From Allodiplogaster sudhausi (taxonomy: Eukaryota; Nematoda; Chromadorea; Rhabditida; Diplogasteridae): a stretch of DNA of 64,000 nucleotides. Position numbers and translations under genes: made by a program. The stretch is taken from contig CALZFC010000027.1 of assembly GCA_945643635.1 (NCBI GenBank), positions 2,862,001-2,926,000 of the forward strand, given 5' to 3'. How positions within the stretch are numbered: position 1 is the stretch's first letter; each line of letters begins with the position of its first letter. The notes under the pieces were generated by a model. That model saw only the letters and a list, made by a program, of their open reading frames with translations. It searched no databases and was not told the origin of the DNA. Shown here one piece after another: positions 1 through 11,163 of the stretch.

Positions 1-356
1 CTCTGGATTATGCTAGCATACTTACCTCGTTGTTATTGCCCCTGTAAGAGGCCTGTTAGGTAAACTTGTCTGTATTAGGCCTGTTGTTGTGTGTCTAAAC
101 ACAGCTAGGTATAATTTCCGAGGAGCCGGGCCAGGCTATGTCATGTTTATTCATTTCTTCAAGTTCACTGGCAGGTACAAGGCCCTTGAGTGCAAAATAT
201 TTCCCTTTCTTGCCGCCCTGGCCGGCCCCCCTCGCGATAAATCTATCGAGCAAAACCAATTGAATAAAGCGTTTTCGTTTTGCACAAAAAAAGACAATGA
301 AAAAATTTAAAATAGAAAATGGCAGGATTAATTGATAAAACGAGCTCGCAATCGTG

Positions 357-527
357 ATGTGGTCCTGGATCGAGCAAGTCTTACCGGAAATTGACCTCTC
401 GAAGCGATACGTGCCATTCTTTGACACGAATGAATATGGTCCTTTCATCTCGATGTTTACCTTTTCACCTTTAAGACATTCCTGGGACCATGATAGAGCC
501 TTTTTTCTCCCTCCTCAACAACAATAA
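357..527 (+). CDS. possible terminal exon or small ORF, 56 codons
   Basis: Open frame beginning MWSWIEQVLPEIDLSKRY and ending in three glutamines before TAA. The residue mix (acidic and aromatic, few low-complexity residues) looks more protein-like than the other frames here. I recognise no family. The frame is also open upstream of the ATG, so it could be the last exon of a gene starting outside the window. On the opposite strand a GTAAGAC sequence could be a donor, so a minus-strand exon is an alternative. Confidence 0.2.
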   Translation: MWSWIEQVLPEIDLSKRYVPFFDTNEYGPFISMFTFSPLRHSWDHDRAFFLPPQQQ

Positions 528-980
528 CAACAACAAATCTTCTTAATTACAATAATGCTCTTTTTAATCTGAAAAATTCAAAATAAAGCAGCTGGCTACG
601 GTATGATACGTCTCGCTAGAGTACTGTTTTCTTTCAACTCTTCCTTATATCTCCTCATCTTCCCCCCCCCCACCCCCCAGAAACCTTCTAGTTCTTCAGA
701 CTGTACGTCCACGTTTCCGCTTGAGTGCTGTACTCGGTCACCAGTTTACCATTCGCGGGATCCTTCTTAAAACATTTTATTTTTCTATCTATCTCAATCA
801 CATATTAACTCTCTCTCTCTCTCTCTCTCTTCATCTTTTGCACTGAATGTATTAATTTATATATACATACTTCCGAAATGGATGAATCGAATCTCTCAAC
901 GACAGGCAGAAAATACTTTGCAGTAGTAATCGTTAAAATCTGTACAAATTGAAACAGAACAATTCTTCATCTTTTTGTAT

Positions 981-1093
981 CTAAATAAATCCTTCACAGA
1001 ATAAATTGAAAACCTGGATCAAGGTGAGGACGCCGCCTACGGTTAGGATCATGCCAATAATTAGGGCTGCAGCGATCGATGCCAGGACATCAT
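981..1093 (-). CDS. possible last exon encoding a transmembrane helix
   Basis: Behind a pyrimidine-rich acceptor (TTTGTTTAG) a 37-codon frame runs to TAG. It reads DVLASIAAALIIGMILTVGG and continues hydrophobic (VLTLIQVF), typical of a single membrane span with a short tail. Its position fits the last exon of a minus-strand type I membrane protein, the same layout as the genes at 3.7 and 8.8 kb, but the sequence is not similar to theirs. Upstream exons were not identified. Confidence 0.35.
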
Positions 1094-1263
1094 CTAAACA
1101 AAAAAAGAATAAAAAAATTAAACAACTTTAAAGTAAACACTTAATCATAAAACAAAACAGCTTAAATAAAGTACAATGAATTGTAATTATAAGGAGGATA
1201 AAGACAATACAAAAAAATACTTTAACCAAATGCAATAAGTACATGCGAATGTAAATGGGTAAC

Positions 1264-1326
1264 GAGGGAACGGTCGGAACCTTTAATTTAAAAAAAATTT
1301 ATATTAAAGGTTCCGACCGTTCCCTC
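1264..1326. repeat. 24-bp perfect inverted repeat (hairpin)
   Basis: The left arm (1264-1287, GAGGGAACGGTCGG...) is perfectly complementary to the right arm (1303-1326) around a 15-nt AT-rich loop. A further pair, GTAAAT at 1251 and ATTTAC at 1334, extends the foldback. It may be a small foldback transposon or a structured RNA element. Confidence 0.85.
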
Positions 1327-1744
1327 ATTAGAAATTTACATGCTTAAAAAAAACCTTGGGCGGCGCTGGTGAACTGCAAGCGCGACGAAGTAGACTCGAT
1401 CGAGTGTTCGTCTTCCGCCAGCCTATCAATTGGTTATCCAAACTTAATTCGAATTTTATTCTATTTCACTATTGTTTTGGTCACCCAAGTGCTGCGCATT
1501 TGTCATACCCCCGTGTAAACAGGAGGCTAAACTTCAGGTTAGCCTTCTTCACCTCAAGTCAGTAACCTCACCAGGAAATGGTCAGAAACCCTTCACTCGA
1601 AAAAATATAATTTATAGCTCATTCGAAAGGCCTTGAAATTTGATTTCTCGGAGTATACCATTCCCTGGTCAGGTTTAGCCTCAGAAAAGAGACACTTTAC
1701 TACGGCGGCAGAAGAATTAGAAATTCATCAGCATCTATTCATAT

Positions 1745-2030
1745 ACATGTGTTCCGAACATGTATCCAGCTTGCGATCACTTAATTGCTTGTGAGCACTT
1801 CCTGTTTCGAACTTCTGAAGTACTCACTTGGTCAGAACAAACAAGAACATGGAGAGACAACGCAAATGTGGAGAAGCAGGTTGTGACGAGCAAAAGCTGA
1901 TATGTTGCTGCTCTTGCTCCTCACCAACGAAATAGCACAGGGCAGAGAAAAAAAGAGTCGCACCTCTCGCTGTCTGCCTTTCCCCCCCCCCCCTCGAAAA
2001 AAGAAGTCGCCGGGCAAAGATTGTGAACAG
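1745..2030 (+). mobile_element. dispersed repeat B, copy 1
   Basis: This stretch (from GTTCCGAACATGTATCCAGC through the CAGAACAAACAAGAACATGG region and the GGGCAGAGAAAA region) recurs in reverse orientation at about 47,830-48,070 with scattered mismatches. Both copies sit close to a tRNA-like SINE. No coding capacity is seen. It ends in a C-homopolymer and is probably a non-autonomous element. Confidence 0.65.
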
Positions 2031-2053
2031 CAACAGCCAAGCCTTTATCAAGT

Positions 2054-2255
2054 GGCAGCATAGTATAGTAGGGAACGCGATTGCGCTAGTCTAGGGTTCG
2101 AATCCCAGGCCGAGAAAACATTTGTTTTTATTTTTTGAATGTGATGAGATCGAGATGTTGCCAGCTTGTTCCCTGCCTGTGACAACAACGAAAACGTTTC
2201 GTACAAGTGTTCCGAACATGTTTCGAACTTTAGAATGATTAAAAGCGCGGCAGAA
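2054..2255 (+). mobile_element. tRNA-derived SINE, copy 1
   Basis: The 5' part resembles a tRNA, with a perfect Pol III B box GGTTCGAATCC at about 2095-2105 and a degenerate A-box region (GTATAGTAGG). The body that follows (ATGTTGCCAGCTTGTT, then GTGACAACAACGAAAA, then CCGAACATGTTTC, then GCGCGGCAG) matches the minus-strand copy at 46,680-46,912 in the same order. Shared head plus unrelated body is the SINE hallmark. Confidence 0.7.
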
Positions 2256-2837
2256 AACTACGATTCTTTTTTTCCATTATGCGACAGAGATCAGTATGTG
2301 ATTAAAACTGCAACAAAATTACTTGACGGCGAAAGAGTGTATTGCGGTAGTCAGGTAATGAGATCAATGACAGCTTCTTCTGGGAGCCTTGGTCACCGTA
2401 TTTGGCGTGAAACACGAGAGACTGGCAACACAAGAGACTATAAATTCAAATATATGCATATGTGTAGGTTATTATAAAAGCAATTAACATCATCGCACTC
2501 TCCCATTGAAGCTATCTGAATATCACCATCAATCAGACAATAAAAGTCGATTTTTTGGCCATAACTTTTATTTAAGGAAGAACGAAAGTGTTTTAATTGT
2601 CTTTATCATCATACAGCGGCAGCAGAAAATGATGTTGTAAACGATGAATCACATTCCTTCTCTTCCATTTGGGTTCCTTTAATCAAAGGCTCGACGATAT
2701 ATTGACTTCTCTCGGCAAGCTACAGCAAAGAAACATGAAACCTAAGTGGGAATTAATAGAAATTTCTGCACTTTCATATGTTTCTCAATACTAGTTTACT
2801 TTTTTTATCTAATTTAAAGGGAAATGCAACTCAACTA

Positions 2838-3025
2838 CCGTATTTTCTCTGTTAGTGCCCCTCCCTCTATTAGAACCCCCCTCTAACTCTAATAGTGCCC
2901 CCCTTTCGCGAGGGTATTAAAAAATAGTACCCATCCCTCTAATAGAACCCCCCCTTCTAATAGTGTCCCCTCTCGTAAGGGGATTGAAAAATAGTGACCC
3001 CGGGGCACTAATTGAGAAAATGCGG
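2838..3025. mobile_element. TA-flanked MITE with C/G-run modules, copy 1
   Basis: Imperfect terminal inverted repeats of about 24 bp (CCGTATTTTCTCTGTTAGTG at the left, its near complement ending GAGAAAATGCGG at the right) are flanked by TA dinucleotides, as for mariner/Tc1-type MITEs. The interior repeats modules such as CCCTCTAATAGAACCCCC and AAAAATAGT. A relative lies at 22,284-22,714. Confidence 0.7.
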
Positions 3026-3174
3026 TATTTCTATATGAAATTTCCGGATTAAATTACAAGTACGATCCTCTCGCCATTGCGGCAGCCAAAAAGGTTTTCA
3101 GAAATGAGTTTTCCGTTCTTTCACAACATACATATATACTAATAGCGCTTTGACTGATTCAAAATCACATCCGC

Positions 3175-3265
3175 ATTGAACAACTCTGCACTCGAAAAAG
3201 CTCAGCGCCTTCCGTTGTGATGAATTTCCCCAGCGCCTGCCAGGTCGTGTAGTTCATATAGTCAA
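3175..3265 (-). pseudogene. remnant of membrane-protein family exon 2
   Basis: The minus strand reads CIIDYMNYTTWQA and resembles the second exon of the genes at 4.75-4.90 and 9.68-9.83 kb (NCTNWQAPWNV). Most cysteines are lost and the acceptor AG is mutated. The flank at 3,360-3,600 also matches upstream flanks of those genes (GAGACAACCACGCGACGG), so a third tandem unit once existed here. The signal-peptide exon is deleted. Confidence 0.55.
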
Positions 3266-3745
3266 TGATGCAACATGGCAAGCACAAAGGTCCGAAATAT
3301 CATAATGAATTTCATATCTTAACCAAACACCTTGGCAGTGGCTACATTACTTTTGCTGTACGTAGTGGAAGAGATCAGAGAGACAACCACGCGACGGTCA
3401 GATCAGTCAATGCCTCACAAATAAGGAGAGTAATTGGTGCGAAGTAAATTAGTTTAGATGATGAGCTATGAAATTAAAAATAAAACATTATGAAACGTCT
3501 AAATAATCTTGTGCTGATTATTTCTTCTATCGGTATTATACCGAGCTGTCTACGGAGTTTCATTCATTGTTGTTGCCATTCACAATATCTAACCAAATTT
3601 TCTTTTTTTTAATTTTTACTTTTGAAGCCTTATAGGACCGGCGGCTTTCTACAAGCCTATCAATTCTTTTGATTTCTTTTCTGTCTGTTGAAAAATGCTT
3701 GTATTTATCCATATGTAGTGAAATGGTTTATGAAAACTCAGTTTA

Positions 3746-5197
3746 CTACAATGGGCGTCGGATGGTTTTGATAATCGCGCAGACCAGAAAGACGAGCACA
3801 TAAATCGCAAAGAGGATGAAGATAGAACCAACGATCCAGAATCCCTGAAGGCGTGTTAAGATCATAAAATAAATCAACATTAATTACTTTAATCGGACGA
3901 TTAAACAAAAACAACAGTACTTAAAAATCTTTCACTATTGTTTGAGATAAATGCATACATAAGTAGTTGTAATTAATTCATTGACCTTCTCCCGTAAATT
4001 GGCAAAATATGGGATGCACAAAAGACTTCTATAGCAAAAGCTTAAACATAAACAAGAGGATGCTCGAACAGTCCGTGATTCACTTCTGTTAGAATCTGAT
4101 ATATCTCTAACCAGATAAGTCCAAGCGGTCAAATTGCCCGTCATCGTCGAAGAACTGCAAAAAACATTTGATTTCTAAATAGAATAAGGTGAAAATGATC
4201 ACTCTGTCGCTGATTCATAGGGGCGGATTCTGCAATGTACCCATTTCGTACTTCATTAGGCGTTATTTGTAAGTAATGCGTATGAACACACCGGATGAAT
4301 GTTGATAATTCGGTACTGCTTGAATTTGGCGTTACACTAAATCGGGAATTTGAGTGTTTCTGTTCAACATATTTCTCAGGATATATCTTCTCAAATTTTT
4401 CAAATAAGGAAAATTTCGCACTTCCCAGACGAGTCGGTGCGAAACGATTCTGCAGCGGTGGTCGACTGCGGAGACTCCAGAAGTGCTTTCATCTGCAAAA
4501 GCGCGACTTTTGTTTAGCAACATGGCCGTTTAATTGTCAACAAACCTCATCCAATTTAATTTCTTTAGGGCCGGTGCTATTCACGAGGATATCTTTCTTA
4601 ATCGATGAATTCAGCCTTGCCGCTACCTCGCTTGGTTCGCCAACTTGCTAGGTCATTGCATATGTACATAGATATGTATTTATATAGTTGCTGAAAACAT
4701 GAATAAAAAATTCTCCCCAGGGTTCTCGGAGGAAATAGGTAACTGACCAATCCAACATCCGAGCGAGGCCGCCTGTTCATGGTAGCAACCATGACTAGAA
4801 AAACCATCCGAATTGACCATGTGCCCACAAAAAAGTTTGTCACTCGTTGCGCACTCCGTTGTGTTGACGTTCCATGGCGCCTGCCAGCTCGTACAGTTCA
4901 CCTAGTCAATGATGCAAGGGTCAGAAACAAAAACATGGGGTTGTCTCAAGGGCGAACAAGCTGCCAAAGGACTGGAATATCAAAATTTATTTTATATCTT
5001 GACTATATCTTACTATCTAAATATATTTTATATCTAAACATTATATTTATTTTATATTAAAAATTAATTTTATATTTTATCACACTTTAACATTGTCCAC
5101 GTTCCTTTTGGAGAAACGCGGCGGCAGAAACATCGAGATGAAGATGGACAATGGCGAGTATGGCCAGAAAGGAGACGAGCTTTCGAAACGAAAGCAT
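3746..5197 (-). pseudogene. type I membrane protein family, damaged copy
   Basis: Paralogue of the gene at 8.8-10.06 kb. Exons (minus): 5197-5086 signal peptide (MLSFRKLVSFLAIL...); 4901-4748 cysteine-rich (NCTSWQAPWN, CATSDKLFCGH, LGCW); 4643-4546 (GEPSEVAARLNSS); 4492-4431 (MKALLESPQSTTAAESF); 4154-4112; 3844-3746 membrane helix (GFWIVGSIFILFAIYVLVFL) with basic tail KTIRRPL. Compared with the intact copy, the first exon lacks 8 bp, which brings an in-frame TAA before the donor, and the fourth exon is split by about 275 bp. Phases of the other exons remain consistent, so loss is recent or an alternative donor is used. Confidence 0.6.
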
Positions 5198-6596
5198 TAG
5201 TCGAGCGGAGAGGAGAGTGATGAGAGTGAGGAGAGAGCCAACCACTCGGCGGCCAGACAATACGAAGAAGTGAGAGGAGAGTGAGTGAATAGCCAATAGC
5301 TCGCAATGCTAATTGTAAGAAATAGAATAATTTATGCGACGTGAGATATAGTTTAGAGGATGATTAATTGGGATATTGATGAGCGATGCAGTTGATATAA
5401 CATAATGAGATATTTCTAAATAATCTTGTTATTCATTCTTTGTTGTTGCCATTGACAATATCTAACCACATTTTAATTTTTACTTATGAAGCCTTATTAC
5501 CATAAAACAATGCTTCAAACGAATTAGAGACATCATTTGACTAAAAGCTGATCAATTCTTACATATTTCATTTTTCTGCTTGTGGAAAATGTTTGTATTT
5601 TGCGGGCTGAACCATCTGACTCATTTCTTTCTGACCATTCTCGTCCACTTTCTATTGCACTCTGACAAAGTCTAAAGATGAGGAAATTTCTTCTTCGCTG
5701 CTTTTCGAACGTTTATTCAAGAAAACTTTCATCGTTTGGTGTTTTTTCTTTAACTGATCAATGCAAATTGTTTATGCTGAATTACTTTTTAAAAAAACTT
5801 TAAAACTTTATTCGCGCGTATCGGGCCAATGTGTTGATGGAATACACGGGGATCTATCACATGGAAGTGGGCGATCGATGGGCACCGGCAAGGTTCGTCG
5901 AAGGAAGATTAGGCAGATCTTATCCCGGCCAGCCAAGCGGTTTCTCCGGGAGCAGCGTCGATTGATAGGAATTGAGGATGATCGAGCGCGGGTCGGGGCG
6001 GAATTACAACAACAACAACAAAAAATTTGGCATAACATTACAATACATACAATAGGCGAATTATGACAATGTATAACCAAAACAAGAGAAGCAAGCTGAC
6101 TACACGAAACAAATAGAGGAGAGAGAGAGAATGAGCGATAGAAATATTATTTGTATTGCTGTTTTCTTTTTCAAACGTACACTTTTCCATTTCTCTTGTC
6201 GACTGCTCCATTTGGCTCTAGATGAAAACATAGGGAATAATAAGGGCGACTTCGAATATGCAATGAGTTATTTCTAGAACACCGCAAAAACATGACTCGT
6301 TACATGATTCGTTATTCTCCTCTTCTTCCCAGGCGCGGATCGCCGATTTCAAAAAGTTTTTAAGTCAATTTTGTTTCAAACTACAATAGTAAAAAAAAAC
6401 TTAAAATATCAGTTTTTTTCTTGTCCTTGTTGCAGCGTGCGAGCCCAAATATCATTCCATTTCAAAAGTATCGGACATTTTTAAACGGAGATTTTTTCCA
6501 GTTGACAAAATATCACAAGATGCATAATAAAATCGATATTCGAATACGACCAATATCGAGTAAAGCTTCGTAGCCAATTTTTTGTTAGTTCTTTCT

Positions 6597-6737
6597 TTAA
6601 TTTAAAAGCTGCTCCGCGTGCATGGCCGATTCCTCCTCCGCCAGTCGATGCTCCTCCTCCTCCTCCTCCCCCTCCGTGTCCCGTGTCTCTCTTGGCCTGT
6701 GCCGCTCTCTCTTCTCCTCCGCACCCTTCTCCGCCAT
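6597..6737 (-). CDS. small charged ORF, 46 aa, or exon
   Basis: MAEKGAEEKRERHRPRETRD followed by six consecutive glutamates and HRLAEEESAMHAEQLLN. A possible acceptor (CTAAAGCAG) lies just upstream of the ATG. The composition is low-complexity and may reflect the GA-rich strand. I do not recognise it. It could be a coiled-coil or acidic exon of an unmodelled gene. Confidence 0.2.
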   Translation of the reverse strand: MAEKGAEEKRERHRPRETRDTEGEEEEEEHRLAEEESAMHAEQLLN

Positions 6738-7383
6738 CTTCCTCTGCTTTAGAGTCGTTAGATTGATTTTTTTTTCCTAATTTCTTTCCTCTTTTTCTTG
6801 AGCTTTTTTTGGCGAAAAGTTATGTACATAAAGAAGTGGTCATGTTCTTTTTTCTGCCTCCAAAAACGGCTCGAATTGCGCTGCTTCGCTTTTTTTACAT
6901 AGGTGGGTGAGCGGAGCTTTCAGGTGAAGATATAGTAAGGATTGTTTAATTGTGAACTGCCCAAACTCTACTTCAGGCGTGCAGGCAATCAGCCGATTTA
7001 CGGACGTTTTTAAAATCCTTCCTTGGAAAAACATATTCGGAATTAGGACGAAATAGAAACTATCCAGCTCGCTGAGTTTCTTCTTACTTTATCTACTGCT
7101 CGCTGGAAAATTTCCCTCTTATCTTTACGAATTCCTAATTCCTGCACAGAATCGCCGACAAACAAAGAGATGTAAATATGTGCCTCCTCTCAGCAGGAAG
7201 TTCTTTCATTGGCTCGCTCTATCTACTTTCTAACCTGAGGTGGCTGTATCTGAATTCGACGCGACAATTTGCCGGACCTTTCGCTACTTTCTGGAATTGA
7301 AAAAAATGCTCCTTTTTCAAAATTGGAGCACATATCTTCAGCAACCTAAACAGGCAGAACTAATCAGCTGGTAATGAGAACAA

Positions 7384-7386
7384 CTC

Positions 7387-7421
<35 letters not shown>

Positions 7422-7433
7422 TTTTCTCTTTCC

Positions 7434-7485
<52 letters not shown>

Positions 7486-7541
7486 TTTTCTCTTTCCCTC
7501 TCTCTCTCTCTCTCTCTCTCAATCTCTCTCTCTCTTTTTCT
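7384..7541. repeat. (CT)n microsatellite
   Basis: Interrupted CT/TTTCT tract, two similar blocks of roughly 75 bp in tandem. Long open frames of Leu-Ser or Arg-Glu across it are artefacts of the repeat. Confidence 0.95.
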
Positions 7542-8792
7542 CTCGGGCTGAACCATCTGACTCATGTCTTAATGAGCAATCACGTCCATCTTTTATGCCC
7601 TTTCAAACGAGTAAGCCTCCTCTAGGCCGTTGAGCAAGCACGTACGCATTTGCTCTTTTTTCTTTTGCTTCACAAAGAGTTTTCTCTCTCAACAACGATC
7701 GTGAAGTGATCAGGCACATCATAACTGCATGCATGATGGATGAGTCACCAACGAAAAAGAGACCTAAAACCGAAACGTGTAGGCCGTAAAAGATGGCAAA
7801 GAAAATTCAAGGAAAAAAAATCAGTCAAGCATTTTTGTTGTTGTAATAATACATTTTAAAATTCGAGCTGGGCACACTTCTATAACTGAGTGGAAGAAAG
7901 TGCGCGTATGAGAGGTATACACGCGGTTTGCCCGGCTGGCAGCTGAAGGACGCAGCAGCGTTTATCTGATTGTGATCCTCTAGGCTCTGGACAGCACAAC
8001 AGTGGGAGGTAACATGTGCAGAATCACTACAGCACATACTTCTAGTGAAGTAGAGTTGTTTTTTTCTTATCGCTTTACAGGATTAAAGGAGCATGAACAC
8101 CCAAAACTCCTGCGCGGAAAAACCTGTAAGAAACTACTGCGATTCTGTAGCGCACTTTGTTTTTACTATTTTATTTGTACATAAAAACAGTGCACACGGA
8201 CTCTAAAAACTTATCGAAAAATTTTGAACGTGAAATTCTCACTTCGTATTTCGATATTTCGTCGGGAATCTTCGCAGAATGTCAAACGAACAGAGAAAAA
8301 AGGCTGGAAATGGCTGTTTTCATTTATTTACATTGCAAGAGAAGATGTTAAAAAAATATTTACCCGCCTACAGGCCGTTGGTGAATATCCTGGTTTACAT
8401 GAAGGAAATAGAAAGAGAAGTGTAGAAGCTTAATTCATGAAAAGAATGAGTTTCATGCTCCTTTAACAGTGAAAGGAGCGTGAGACATAATGAATGAGTG
8501 GCCGAAGTGACGGGGAAAAGCGAGAAAAGGCTACAGCGATAGCATAGAAAAATACAATTGCGGCAGTAGTTATTCGCACAGAGCTGATTTTAATTGTTTT
8601 TGACCAACTGATATGATGCAATGCTTATAAGTAGCTCGTTTTAAGGGTATTTACCACGGAAGGAGTTCAATGGATATACTAGTCCTTGCCACAAGTCGTA
8701 ATGGTCTTTTTTCTAGTGTGTAAGTTTTTTTTCTGCTTAGAATACTTGGTTTTATGCATATGTAATATCATAATTTCCGAAAGCTCATTTTA

Positions 8793-10056
8793 CTATGCAG
8801 GGCGTCTGATGGTTTTGATGATTTTGCAGACCAGAAAGACGAGCACAGAAAGCGAAAAGAGGGTGAAGATGGACCCAACGATCAAGATTCCCTGAAAGCA
8901 ATACAGTAAACCAAAATATATTACTTGAATCGGACGACTAAACAAAAAAAACCTAACTAATAACTCGTTTTCTATTGTTCGAGATATGTAAATGCTATTT
9001 AGTTGTAATTAGTTCATTGACCTACTTCCGTAAATTGACAAAATATCGCATGCACATGGATTAAAGGACTTCCATAGCGAAAACTTAAATATGAACAATA
9101 GGAGGCTCGAACAGTCGGTGATTCACTTCTGATTGAATCTGATACATGTACATATCTCTAACCAAGTTAGTCCAAGAGGTCAAATTGTGGAAAGATTCAG
9201 CGGTGATTGACTGCGGAGACTCCAGAAGTGCTTTCATCTGCAACAGTGCGTTGAGCTTTGTCTTGTAACATTTGCCTTTAATTTTCTACAAACCTCATCC
9301 AATTTAACTGCTTTCCGGTGGGTGCTGATATCTTTATGAAACGTCGAATTCAGCCTTTCCGCGACCTCGCTCGGTTCGCCAATGACGAGTCGGCAGTCAG
9401 ACGCTCCAGTGCCACAGAAGCAGAACGCACTCACGAATCGTCCACTCCTCCAATCTTAATTGTGAAGTTTTTTGTTGTTGTTTGCATATTTAAAATGAAC
9501 AAAACACCTAAATTTGAGGAAACTATTGTTATTCAATATTCACAAAGTTATATTTAAAAAAAAATGCTTTCCTTGGTCATACATAGCATACATATGTATG
9601 TAGTTGCTGAAAATATGAAATAAATAAAAATAGAAAAAAAACTCTGGGCTCTCGGAGGAAATACGGTAACTGACCTATCCAACATCCGAGTGAGTCCATC
9701 TGGTAATTGTAGCAACGATGGTCAGAAATGCCAGCCGAACTGACCACGTGTCCACAAAAAAGTTTGTCACTCTTAGCGCACTCCGTTGTGATGACGTTCC
9801 ATGGCGCCTGCCAGTTCGTGCAGTTCACCTGGTCAATGGTGCAAGATTCTGACACAAAACAATGGATAACAATGGAAGGTCAACAAGTTGCAAAGTTCTG
9901 AAATAGTGACATTTCTTTTAATTATTGACTAATCACCTTAACATTGTCCACGTTCCTTTTGTTGTGGGGGAGAAATTCGGTGGCAGACACTTTGAGATGG
10001 AGATGGACACACGCGAGGATGGCCAGAAAGGAGACGAGCTTACGAAAAGGAAGCAT
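8793..10056 (-). CDS. small type I membrane protein, cysteine-rich ectodomain (185 aa)
   Basis: Five exons with matching phases: 10056-9937 (signal peptide MLPFRKLVSFLAILACVHLH), 9828-9675 (NCTNWQAPWNVITTEC, LFCGH, HRC, LGCW), 9403-9294 (SDCRLVIGEPSEVAERL), 9237-9163 (MKALLESPQSITAESF) and 8891-8793 (GILIVGSIFTLFSLSVLVFL, then the KIIKTIRRPA tail, stop). Total 558 nt. Layout: signal peptide, about six ectodomain cysteines with the GCW motif, three N-glycosylation sites (NCT, NST, NLT), one membrane helix and a 10-residue basic tail. The cysteine spacing is loosely Ly6/uPAR-like, but I do not recognise the family. The start was chosen because MLPF gives a clean signal peptide; an in-frame ATG 54 nt upstream would spoil it. 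The exon 2 acceptor could also lie 17 nt upstream, but that breaks phase. Tandem damaged copies lie at 3.7 and 3.2 kb. Confidence 0.65.
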
Positions 10057-10525
10057 TTGTCGAGCCGAGAGGAGAGCGTGGAAAGAGCCAACCACACGGT
10101 GGCCAGGCAATAAGAGGAAGTTAGAGGAGAGCTAGGGAAGAGGCAAATCCTCGCAATGGCAAGAAGAGTATATAATTTATGCGTTAGTTTAGAGGATGAT
10201 TAATTTGGATTTTAATGAGCTATGCAGCTAGACATAATATAATGAGAAACTTCTAAATAATATTGTGCTAGTGATTTCTTCTAATATCATTTTTTTCTCG
10301 AGTTTCAATCTTGATTGTTGTATCTAACCACTTAAGTTAGATACAAAATAATGCCTCAAATATGGAAATAAGGTAGTCATTTGGCACCAGCTGATGAGTT
10401 TATACGTATTTTGTTATTGTGGAAAATGTTTGTATTTTTGCATTTGAAGTGCTTGGAAACAGCTGAAGTAAGTGAAATATTGAATGGAAAGCAGTGAAGG
10501 AGGCACACCTGTCAGTGAGAACATC

Positions 10526-10639
10526 TCTCTCTCTCTCTCTCTGTCTCTCTCTTTCTCTCTCTCTTTCTCGTCACTTACATTCACTCTCTCACTCTCTCCT
10601 TCACTCAATCTCTCTCGCATACACTCTCTCTCTCCTTCA

Positions 10640-10680
<41 letters not shown>
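10526..10680. repeat. (CT)n microsatellite
   Basis: Interrupted CT tract. The flank to its right (ATGAACCATCTGACTCATTC...) is the same as beside the tract at 7,384-7,541, so tract and flank were duplicated together. Confidence 0.95.
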
Positions 10681-10682
<2 letters not shown>

Positions 10683-11163
10683 GATGAACCATCTGACTCA
10701 TTCCTTTATGATCATGCACGTCCATTTTCTATTTCCCTTTCAAAAGAGTAAGCCTTCTCTTGGCCGTTGAGCACGTGCGCATTTGCTCTCTTTTCATTTG
10801 CTTCACAAAGAGGATTCTCTCTCAACAGCGGTCGTGAAATGATCAGGAACATGATGAATCAGCAGTAACATTGCATACAGTCGAACACATGTTGACCTCC
10901 GATGCCAGGCATGTTATCCGCATATAAACATACACACTATATCCAAATGTGATATATTCTTTGTCTTCATTTTTTCGTTCGAATTCTGTTGGCATTTGAA
11001 ACGTACTTTTGTAGCCTGCTGTGTGCGCAATGATTGTGAGAAATTGTTGGCTTTTTAACAATTATTACAGGCAGCATATGTTTGAAAGCAAATACATATA
11101 GGCAAACAAAATCTGCAATGTCAGTTGCGCCGAGGTACACATTCTTTCCAAAATAGGGATTGG

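Larger units (their letters stand above)
5300..8790. other. intergenic spacer with duplicated flanks
   Basis: No confident gene. It holds copies of flanking DNA seen beside the membrane-protein genes: 5,340-5,480 matches 10,190-10,330, and 5,605-5,665 (GGGCTGAACCATCTGACTCA) matches 7,546-7,735 and 10,681-10,850. A 101-codon plus ORF at 5,761-6,066 (basic, Gln run near its end) has no recognised similarity. Confidence 0.6.

Noticed and set aside
5070..5306. Second minus-strand ORF over the signal-peptide exon
   Set aside because: Shadow frame of the membrane-protein exon; the signal peptide lies in the other frame and matches the paralogue.
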